A stretch of 64,000 nucleotides of DNA, from NCBI GenBank assembly GCA_020634885.1, contig JACKAW010000002.1, positions 310,001-374,000 of the forward strand, read 5' to 3'. Origin of the DNA: Anaerolineales bacterium. GTDB lineage: Bacteria > Chloroflexota > Anaerolineae > Anaerolineales > Villigracilaceae. Below the pieces are notes generated by a model, which saw only the letters and a program-made list of their open reading frames with translations, had not been told where the DNA came from and searched no databases. This document shows positions 25,452-31,935 of this stretch, one piece after another. A program made the translations under genes and the position numbers. Position 1 is the stretch's first letter; each line of letters opens with the position of its first letter.

Positions 25452-25520
25452 GGAGGTGGAGAACGGATCCAATCGGATTGTCTCTCCCACCTCCCCAGCC
25501 CAGCGCTGGGGATTTTGATT
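25452..25520 (+). terminator. Expression platform of the cobalamin riboswitch
   Basis: Two overlapping stems: GGAGGTGG (25452-25459) with CCACCTCC (25487-25494), and CCCCAGC (25493-25499) with GCTGGGG (25505-25511) followed by ATTTTGATT. They share bases 25493-25494 and so may exclude each other. Confidence 0.55.
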
Positions 25521-25526
25521 CTGTAC

Positions 25527-25570
25527 GGCGACATTCATGTCGCCACATCACACGCGACATTCATGTCGCG
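25527..25570. repeat. Pair of short palindromes
   Basis: GGCGACATTCATGTCGCC (25527-25544) and CGCGACATTCATGTCGCG (25553-25570), two versions of one hairpin in tandem, between the riboswitch and btuF. The pair is framed by GTAC and CTAC. Confidence 0.7.
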
Positions 25571-25589
25571 CTACTCTAGGAGAAAAAGA

Positions 25590-26567
25590 ATGTTTCGTAA
25601 GACCTTGATTTTGACATTGCTCATCGCGCTGCTCGCCGCCTGTGCTCCGGCTCAAACCGCGCCGGAAGTTGATTCTGCTCCGACAGAAGTAGTTTCCGCT
25701 GAAGCCGCTTCAACTGAAGCTGCTTCAGAAGCTGATGCTTATCTCGTTACGTCAGATGGGCTCGGTCGTGAAGTGACTCTCGCTGAACCTGCCCAGCGTG
25801 TAGTTTCACTTGCGCCTTCCATCACTGAAATTTTGTTTGCCGTCGGCGCCGGTGACCAGGTTGTGGGGCGCGACGAATTTTCCGATTACCCTGCCGAAGC
25901 CGCCTCCATTGATAGCGTTGGCGGCTCAATGGGCGAATACAGCGTGGAAGCCATTGTTGCCCTCGAACCCAATCTCGTGCTTGCCGCCGAGATCAACACC
26001 CCTGAACTGGTCAACCAATTGGAAGACCTCGGTCTGACCGTGTTCTACGTCAACAACCCGACCACCATCGAAGAAATGTATGGCAGCCTCGAAAATGTCG
26101 CCGCACTTACCGGACATGATGTGACCGAATTGATCGACTCACTCAAAGATCGCGTTGCCGCCGTGGATGAAAAGATCGCCCCCATCAGCGCCCGTCCGTC
26201 TGTTTTCTACGAGATTGATGCCTCTGACCCAACCAAGCCTTGGACGTATGGTCCCAACTCCTTTGGCAATCTGTTGATCGAACGCGCCGGTGGATTCAAT
26301 ATTGCCAGCGATGCTACCGACCCCTACCCGCAACTGAGCTTGGAACAAATTGTGGTTGCCAACCCCTCCATCATCTTACTGGGCGATTCCATGTGGGGCG
26401 TCACCCCTAATTCTGTGCTCACCCGTGAAGGCTGGGAAACCATTGCCGCTGTGCAAAATAACCAAATCTTCCCCATCGACGATAACCTCATCAGCCGCCC
26501 GGGTCCGCGTTTGGTAGATGGGCTTGAAGCGCTGGCAAAGATTTTGCACCCCGGTGTATTCCCGTAG
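25590..26567 (+). CDS. btuF: Cobalamin ABC transporter substrate-binding lipoprotein
   Basis: 325 residues from MFRKTLILTLL, with AGGAGA upstream. Lipoprotein signal with lipobox LAAC (Cys 17), then an Ala/Glu/Ser/Thr linker, then a class III periplasmic binding fold: RVVSLAPSITEILFAVGAGDQVVGRDEFSDYP is the standard BtuF/FhuD start and SLEQIVVANPSIILLG a late block. It captures cobalamin outside the membrane for the permease encoded next. Assignment to B12 instead of iron chelates rests on the riboswitch. The TAG stop sits in the edge of repeat 26562-26645. Confidence 0.88.
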   Translation: MFRKTLILTLLIALLAACAPAQTAPEVDSAPTEVVSAEAASTEAASEADAYLVTSDGLGREVTLAEPAQRVVSLAPSITEILFAVGAGDQVVGRDEFSDYPAEAASIDSVGGSMGEYSVEAIVALEPNLVLAAEINTPELVNQLEDLGLTVFYVNNPTTIEEMYGSLENVAALTGHDVTELIDSLKDRVAAVDEKIAPISARPSVFYEIDASDPTKPWTYGPNSFGNLLIERAGGFNIASDATDPYPQLSLEQIVVANPSIILLGDSMWGVTPNSVLTREGWETIAAVQNNQIFPIDDNLISRPGPRLVDGLEALAKILHPGVFP

Positions 26568-26645
26568 GGATAACCCTTGCGGTTATCCACCCGTGGTATC
26601 CTGAATATTTATAAAAAGGGGCGGGTGCAAGACCCGCCCCTACCG
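26562..26645. repeat. Composite palindromic element with GTAGGG/CCCTAC ends
   Basis: Begins CCGTAGGG, which includes the btuF stop, and ends CCCCTACCG two bases before the btuC ATG. Two hairpins inside: GGATAACC with GGTTATCC, and GGGGCGGGT with ACCCGCCCC. Organised like 15642-15735 and 60316-60385. It may modulate btuF/btuC expression ratio. Confidence 0.75.
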
Positions 26646-26646
26646 T

Positions 26647-27639
26647 ATGAAAAACCCGTTTCTTTCCTCTCTCTTTGTTCTTACCCTTGTCGTCATCCTC
26701 AGCCTAGCCATAGGTTCTGTTTTCATTTCCCCGGCTGAGATGTGGAAGATTCTGCAAGGCGTGGGTGAAGAAAAATTTACCTTCATTATTTGGAATATTC
26801 GTCTGCCTCGCACCGTGTTGGTTGCACTGACCGGCGCCGCCCTCAGTGGAAGCGGCGCGGCGTATCAGGGACTCTTCCGTAACCCGTTGGCAGACCCGTT
26901 CCTGATCGGTGTGGCTTCGGGGGCGGGGTTGGGCGCTGTAATTGCCATGTCTATTCAGTGGCCGTATTCGTTTTGGGGGTTGATGGCAATTCCCTTGGCG
27001 GCGTTCATTTTCGCATTACTCACTGTTTTCATTGTTTATTTTCTTGCCCGCGTTGGGCAAACCATCCCAACCACCAACTTAATTCTTGCAGGTGTTGCCT
27101 TTTCATCATTTGCCACCTCGCTCACTTCTTTCCTCATGCTGCGTTCTACCAGTGAAGTTCGGCGTGCCCTGGGGTGGCTGCTCGGCGGAGCCAGTCAAGC
27201 TGGCTGGACAGCCATCCTTGCCATGTTGCCTTATCTTGTGATCGGTTTGGGCATTCTCATCTTGTTTGGGTATCGTCTCAACTTATTACAATTTGGGGAT
27301 GAGCAGGCGCAGCATATGGGCTTGAACATCACACGCACGAAAACCATTTTACTTATTGCTTCCTCTTTAGCGACTGCCGCGGCGGTTGCCTTCTCAGGAA
27401 TCATCGGTTTTATTGGGTTGGTTGTGCCTCATGTAATGCGCTTGTGGTTCGGCATGGATTATCGCCGCCTCATCCCGTTATCTATTATTGGCGGAGCATC
27501 GGCATTGCTGCTTTCAGATATCCTTGCGCGAATTGTCCTTGCCCCGCAGGAAATTCCCGTAGGCATTATTACAGCGCTGGTTGGAGCGCCCTTCTTTTTA
27601 TGGTTACTCAAAAATGTAAAGAATCAGGGATATTGGTAA
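26647..27639 (+). CDS. btuC: Cobalamin ABC transporter permease (FecCD family)
   Basis: 330 residues with about ten membrane helices, normal for BtuC. Typical blocks: NIRLPRTVLVALTGAALSGS, RNPLADPFLIGVASGAGLG, and VAFSGIIGFIGLVVPHVMRL, the family's 'GxIxFVGLxxPH' helix. It pairs with BtuF outside and BtuD inside. Start ATG lies right after the repeat element, so its initiation region is formed by that element and no good Shine-Dalgarno is visible. Confidence 0.92.
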   Translation: MKNPFLSSLFVLTLVVILSLAIGSVFISPAEMWKILQGVGEEKFTFIIWNIRLPRTVLVALTGAALSGSGAAYQGLFRNPLADPFLIGVASGAGLGAVIAMSIQWPYSFWGLMAIPLAAFIFALLTVFIVYFLARVGQTIPTTNLILAGVAFSSFATSLTSFLMLRSTSEVRRALGWLLGGASQAGWTAILAMLPYLVIGLGILILFGYRLNLLQFGDEQAQHMGLNITRTKTILLIASSLATAAAVAFSGIIGFIGLVVPHVMRLWFGMDYRRLIPLSIIGGASALLLSDILARIVLAPQEIPVGIITALVGAPFFLWLLKNVKNQGYW

Positions 27640-28170
27640 ATGGAAATTATCATCCGCGAAAAAGCCTCGAATGAATCGGCGCACACCAAAGACTTTTCAC
27701 GCAAGTCCATGGTCAGGTCTCGCCTTTTGCTTGCAATTGAAGATGAAAAGCTAACGTATTCCATCGTCCCGGTTGAGCCGCCGTATGAGCGCGAAGTTCA
27801 ACTTGAAGAGACCGATTACGGGTTTGCTGGTCATCCTCCCACTGTTTTTTTCGCAGAGATCAATGGGAAACTCGCGGGGCGCATTCGCGTGCTGACGTGG
27901 TGGAATCAATTCGGATACATCGAAGACCTTGCCGTCAACCCTGAGTATCGCGGCATGGGAGTTGGGCGAAAACTCCTTGAGCGCGGTATTCAATGGGCAC
28001 GCGAAACATCTCACCCCGGTGTGATGCTCGAAACGCAGAATGATAATGTGCCCGCTTGCACGCTCTATGCTTCATGCGGGTTTATTCTCAGCGGCTTTGA
28101 TCGCAATGTATATAAAGCCATTAACCCAAACGCAAGAGAAACTGCGTTGTATTGGTATTTATTTTTCTAA
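27640..28170 (+). CDS. GNAT family N-acetyltransferase
   Basis: 176 residues. The acetyl-CoA loop is VNPEYRGMGVGRKLLERGI (R-x-x-G-x-G/A), followed by LETQNDNVPACTLYASCGF, the C-terminal 'N..A..LY...GF' motif. The ATG directly follows the btuC stop and the stop codon overlaps the btuD start, so it is an integral part of the B12 operon. Substrate unknown. Such an acetyltransferase is not a standard Btu component; a small-molecule or corrinoid-related role is speculation. Confidence 0.85.
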   Translation: MEIIIREKASNESAHTKDFSRKSMVRSRLLLAIEDEKLTYSIVPVEPPYEREVQLEETDYGFAGHPPTVFFAEINGKLAGRIRVLTWWNQFGYIEDLAVNPEYRGMGVGRKLLERGIQWARETSHPGVMLETQNDNVPACTLYASCGFILSGFDRNVYKAINPNARETALYWYLFF

Positions 28171-28934
28171 TGCTAAAAATTCAAAACCTTTCCGCTTCGT
28201 ATCACGGACATCAAGTGTTGCATGATGTTTCTTTTGAAGTTGCAAATGGTGAGGTGCTGGCGCTTATTGGTCCCAATGGTGCGGGCAAATCCACCATCAT
28301 CCGTGCGGCAAGTGGCGTGCTTCCTTCCACGGGTTCAGTCCGAACCAACGGCAATGATTTTCACTCGCTCGACCCAATGCAGCGCGCAAAGTATATTGCA
28401 GTTGTTCCACAAGCGATCTCACTTCCGCCCGCTTTTACAGTTTGGGAAACAGTCTTGATGGGGCGCACGCCCTACCTCGGTTTTATGGGCAACGCCTCAA
28501 CCCACGATGAGGAGCTGGTGCGTGATTCCCTGAGCCGGGTCAACGCTTTGAGCTTGTCTGAGAGGCGGGTTGGTGAGCTATCGGGCGGTGAGGCGCAACG
28601 CGTGCTGCTTGCCCGCGCCTTGTGCCAGTCCACGCCCATCCTCTTGCTCGATGAGCCAACGGCGCATCTTGACCTTCAATATCAGGTCAGTTTGCTGGAG
28701 CTCATCCGCGAATTGGCACACAAGGAAAACCTTGCGGTGGTCATTGCCTTACATGACCTTAACCTCGCCGCTCGTTATGCAGACCGTGTCGCTTTGTTGG
28801 TTGGTGGAAAACTAAATGCCATTGGTACACCGCGCGAAGTACTCACCCCCGAAACGATATCGAATGCATATTGCCTTCCAGTAAATGTAATGGAGCACCC
28901 GTTCATGGATGCTCCACTTGTGCTGCCAAAATAG
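28170..28934 (+). CDS. btuD: Cobalamin ABC transporter ATP-binding protein
   Basis: 254 residues from MLKIQNLSASYHG, overlapping the GNAT stop as TAATG. Walker A GPNGAGKST (near 35), Q-loop VVPQAI, signature LSGGEAQRVLLARAL, Walker B ILLLDEPTAHLD and H-loop VIALHDLNLAARYAD are all present. It drives the BtuC pore. Ends just before a palindromic repeat. Confidence 0.93.
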   Translation: MLKIQNLSASYHGHQVLHDVSFEVANGEVLALIGPNGAGKSTIIRAASGVLPSTGSVRTNGNDFHSLDPMQRAKYIAVVPQAISLPPAFTVWETVLMGRTPYLGFMGNASTHDEELVRDSLSRVNALSLSERRVGELSGGEAQRVLLARALCQSTPILLLDEPTAHLDLQYQVSLLELIRELAHKENLAVVIALHDLNLAARYADRVALLVGGKLNAIGTPREVLTPETISNAYCLPVNVMEHPFMDAPLVLPK

Positions 28935-29012
28935 TCTTTCGCCCGAAGCAATCTCGAAATTAAGTTGGGGATTGCTTCGCCGCGAAGAACAAGAGTGCGG
29001 CTCGCGATGACG
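28935..29012. repeat. Dispersed palindromic repeat, shorter relative of 31803-31917
   Basis: Shares GAAGCAATCTC, GATTGCTT and CTCGCxATGACG with the element before valS. Lies between the convergent btuD and TSUP genes. Confidence 0.6.
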
Positions 29013-29014
29013 AA

Positions 29015-29779
29015 TTATCTCACCAAATAAATGATCGCAACTGTTACACCAATTGTCACCACCGTCCACCGCAATGTGGACGGTTTGATTTTTCCGGCAA
29101 GTTTTCCGCCCAGCCAGCCGCCCAGCAAAGCGCCGACCGCCATGATCAAAGCAACTGTCCAAAGCACATGCCCCGAAAACAGGAAGTAGATCGCAGCCGC
29201 TACATTGACGGCGAATCCCACCGCCTGTTTGAGTGCGTTCAAACGGGTCAGCGAATCTTCCAAGGTCAAACCGAGAGCCGAAAGAACGATAACGCTCAAG
29301 CCTGCGCCAAAATATCCGCCATAGATCGAAGCCAATCCCACCGGCAGCCAGGTGATCTGTTCAAGCGTTGTGCCCTGTCCTTCTGCCATGCGTCTGGTCA
29401 ACCATGCGCGGACGGGGTCTTGAATGGCAAGCAACAGACAAGCTGCCAAAATTAAGTAGGGGACAAGTTCTTTGAATATTTTTTCACCGGTTTGTAAAAG
29501 CAACAACCCGCCTAAAACTCCACCGATCACACTGGCGGGTATGAGCAGCATCAATCGTTTTTTCTGGTCTTTCAGGTCGTTCAACTGTGCCAGCGTCCCG
29601 CCGAAGTAGCCGGGGCAAAGCGCCACCGTGTTGGTCACATTGGCAGAAACAGCCGGTATACCAAGGAAGGTCAACACGGGGAATGTAATGAGCGTCCCGC
29701 CGCCTGCGAGTGCGTTGATGGCGCCAGCCGCAAGCGCGGCAAGGGCTGCAATGAAATAATTTAGAGGTGTCAGCATCAT
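29015..29779 (-). CDS. TSUP (TauE/SafE) family membrane transporter
   Basis: 254 residues with about eight helices. Two internal repeats with the family motifs: AAGAINALAGGGTLITFPVL near the N-terminus and SIYGGYFGAGLSVIVLSALG in the second half, then VGALLGGWLGGKLAG. TSUP proteins export sulfite, sulfoacetate or other organosulfur anions; no sulfur genes lie beside it to narrow this. Start at ATGATG with AAAGGA six bases upstream. Confidence 0.87.
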   Translation of the reverse strand: MMLTPLNYFIAALAALAAGAINALAGGGTLITFPVLTFLGIPAVSANVTNTVALCPGYFGGTLAQLNDLKDQKKRLMLLIPASVIGGVLGGLLLLQTGEKIFKELVPYLILAACLLLAIQDPVRAWLTRRMAEGQGTTLEQITWLPVGLASIYGGYFGAGLSVIVLSALGLTLEDSLTRLNALKQAVGFAVNVAAAIYFLFSGHVLWTVALIMAVGALLGGWLGGKLAGKIKPSTLRWTVVTIGVTVAIIYLVR

Positions 29780-29889
29780 AAAAAATCCTTTCAATGGATT
29801 ATAAACCCCGGTAAAGCGGGGTGGCAGAACCCTAAAATAAGATATGGTATAGTTTTGAAATTCCTCTTTGAAGGGCTTCTTTCGGGTAT

Positions 29890-31458
29890 ATGAAAATCGA
29901 AAACTTTCCCCAATTTCTAAAAACCAAGATCGGTAGTTACAAAATTCCTTTCGTTGTTTTGTTTGTTGGCGCAGTAGTGTCCATGCTTTATTCGGTCTAT
30001 TTTGCCAAAAGCATTATAGATATCCCTTATGAGATTGGGCTTCGTGAAGGCGCACCACAGGTCTTAACAGGGCTTTTGCTGGAGGGAAAAAACCCGTACG
30101 TCTTTGAAAACAATCCCCTTGCGTATAACACATATGGAATTCTTCATAACTTTGTCATGGTGCCATTTGCCTTTGTGCTTGGGAATACTCTGCACATCCA
30201 CCGCTGGGTTTCTTTCCTTTTTATTTTGCTTTCAACGAGTGTTGGAGCTTGGGTCATCTTCCATCGGCGGGGGAGCATTTCTTTGTCCATGATCGGCGCG
30301 GCATTTTTTATGATCGGCTTCATCGGCTTGGGTGGAATTGGGTCTGGTCCCACCACACTGGGCACATTTTTATTTCTCAGCACTTTATATATTCCATACC
30401 TTCGGTCATTTGATAATAAAAGCCTGATTTTCAGCGCTTTTCTTGCTCTGCTGGCATTGCATACCAAAGCATATAATGTTTTGGCTTGGGGTATTGCTGT
30501 ATCTTATATTTTTCTTTTCGTGTCCAAGAAAAAAGGGATGCAATACGCGCTGTATTTCCTGGGCTTCTTTCTTGTCACATTTCCCATCTTTCGGCTATTT
30601 TTCCCTCTTTACCTTGTAAATGTTTTCGGGGGGAATATGTCGAACACATTCAGGTCGCTTGAACACTTGCTGGAACAGTTGAAGTGGCTGACGATCTACT
30701 TTTCGCCGATCCTTTTATTAACCCTGTTTGCATTCGGGAACTCTTTTATTAAATCCCTGCCTCAACCAATTAGAGGGAAAATAAATATCGCTGCATTTGA
30801 TAAGCCGCTTCTTGAAATATCTTTTGATTATTTTCTGTACGCCCCCATTGTTGCCATAACCGCTTTTGTTATTGTGCTTGGCTCGCATGTTGGGAATTAT
30901 CTAAGCTACACCTACGAAATGGTTGTATCCACTTTTTTGATCTGGTTCTTTACAAACTACGATACGAAAAAAACGTTTGGGTTTCTTACTTCCATGCTGA
31001 TCGTTGCCAACCTGTTTGCATGGCAATATGCAACACTTAATCCCAAAATGCTGGATATTCAAAGTTCCTTCGCCTGGGAGAAGTTGTACAAGTCCATTGA
31101 TCCCTCAAAAAAGATACTTAATTCTCCGGTCTTTACTTCCCGTGCTGTCGAGTTGGGAATCCCCGTCGTTGATTCGGGCAGAAGCATTTACTTCTATACA
31201 ATGAAGCCTTTCCCCGAAAACCTGCTGCTCGGACCCTCCTATGAAGAATATCTCCAAACTGGAGAAGAGTATGCTCGATCCATCAACGCAGCCATCACAA
31301 ATAAAGAATATGACATGATCTACGTCACCAAAGAGATGGATGTTTTTTACGACCTTGGGTTGGTGCAGGCAAATTACGAAATGACCGATCAATTCATCGT
31401 TTATATGGATGCGACCAACCAAAAATGGGTGATCCAACTGTGGGAGCCAAACCCATAA
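29890..31458 (+). CDS. Multi-spanning membrane protein, glycosyltransferase (GT-C) like
   Basis: 522 residues, about eleven membrane helices in the first 370 residues, then a soluble C-terminal part. The loop after helix 1 reads YEIGLREGAPQVLTGLLLEGKNPYVFENNPLAYNTYG, with the acidic residue and 'G.NPY...NP..Y..YG' pattern of GT-C (PMT-like) enzymes that use polyprenyl-linked sugars (quoted here in parts: LTGLLLEGKNPY, NTYGILHN). A second GT-C-like protein is cut at the right window edge. No partner genes. Catalytic assignment is tentative. Confidence 0.6.
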   Translation: MKIENFPQFLKTKIGSYKIPFVVLFVGAVVSMLYSVYFAKSIIDIPYEIGLREGAPQVLTGLLLEGKNPYVFENNPLAYNTYGILHNFVMVPFAFVLGNTLHIHRWVSFLFILLSTSVGAWVIFHRRGSISLSMIGAAFFMIGFIGLGGIGSGPTTLGTFLFLSTLYIPYLRSFDNKSLIFSAFLALLALHTKAYNVLAWGIAVSYIFLFVSKKKGMQYALYFLGFFLVTFPIFRLFFPLYLVNVFGGNMSNTFRSLEHLLEQLKWLTIYFSPILLLTLFAFGNSFIKSLPQPIRGKINIAAFDKPLLEISFDYFLYAPIVAITAFVIVLGSHVGNYLSYTYEMVVSTFLIWFFTNYDTKKTFGFLTSMLIVANLFAWQYATLNPKMLDIQSSFAWEKLYKSIDPSKKILNSPVFTSRAVELGIPVVDSGRSIYFYTMKPFPENLLLGPSYEEYLQTGEEYARSINAAITNKEYDMIYVTKEMDVFYDLGLVQANYEMTDQFIVYMDATNQKWVIQLWEPNP

Positions 31459-31469
31459 CAACTCTCTTC

Positions 31470-31498
31470 TTGACGAGCCCCCTTCTCCCGCATATAAT
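31470..31498 (+). promoter_or_regulatory. Sigma-70-type promoter of the valS leader
   Basis: TTGACG (31470-31475) and TATAAT (31493-31498) with 17-base spacing, directly upstream of the T-box leader; expected start near 31505. This is the best two-box promoter in the window. Confidence 0.85.
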
Positions 31499-31504
31499 CC
31501 CAGC

Positions 31505-31797
31505 CATTCAGAAGTAGTACGCGCAAGGTTCCCTGATAGAGAAGGATGTGCTTGGTGGAAGCATCCGCAGGCAAACAGCGCCGAAGTCGTCTGAATTCAC
31601 TGCTGAAGAAAATTGGCAATTACTAGTTACTAATTACCAATCACTAGACCAGCACGGGATTGCCCGTTATAGCAAATGCTGATGATTGTCAGCTACTGAG
31701 TGTCCCACGAGCCTCAAACGGCGAGGATGGGAAACCGAGGTGGTACCGCGGAGCATAACGCTTCGTCCTCATAAAGGACGAGGCGTTTTTATTTTAA
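31505..31797 (+). promoter_or_regulatory. T-box riboswitch leader, valine specific
   Basis: Stem I closes by ATTCAGA (31506-31512) with TCTGAAT (31590-31596). AGTAGTA follows on the 5' side and GTC at 31586-31588, next to the closing stem on the 3' side, fits a valine specifier codon. The T-box GAGGTGGTACCGCGG (31737-31751) has the TGGT that pairs with the tRNA ACCA end. A terminator stem CGCTTCGTCC/GGACGAGGCG plus T run covers 31759-31792. Uncharged tRNA-Val should favour read-through into valS. The middle (31615-31650) carries the AT-rich repeat also found in guaA. Confidence 0.92.
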
Positions 31798-31802
31798 ATT
31801 CC

Positions 31803-31917
31803 CGTCATTGCGAGGAGGGTGCTCTTCCCGATGAAGCAATCTCATCAGTCAGATTACGAGATTGCTTACCACTTCGTGGCACACGTCGGGCGAAAGTGCA
31901 TCGCCCTCGCAATGACG
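31803..31917. repeat. Dispersed palindromic repeat (CGTCATTGCGAGG type)
   Basis: Starts CGTCATTGCGAGG and ends with the exact reverse complement CCTCGCAATGACG. Inside, GAAGCAATCTC faces GAGATTGCTT. Sequences of this type recur in many bacterial genomes. It separates the T-box terminator from valS, so any long upstream extension of valS translation is spurious. Confidence 0.8.
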
Positions 31918-31935
31918 ACGACACAAGGAGCAAGA

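Noticed and set aside
31819..31935. Upstream in-frame extension of valS
   Set aside because: The region is the CGTCATTGCGAGG palindromic repeat, and the ATG at 31936 has an AAGGAG and the standard ValRS N-terminus.
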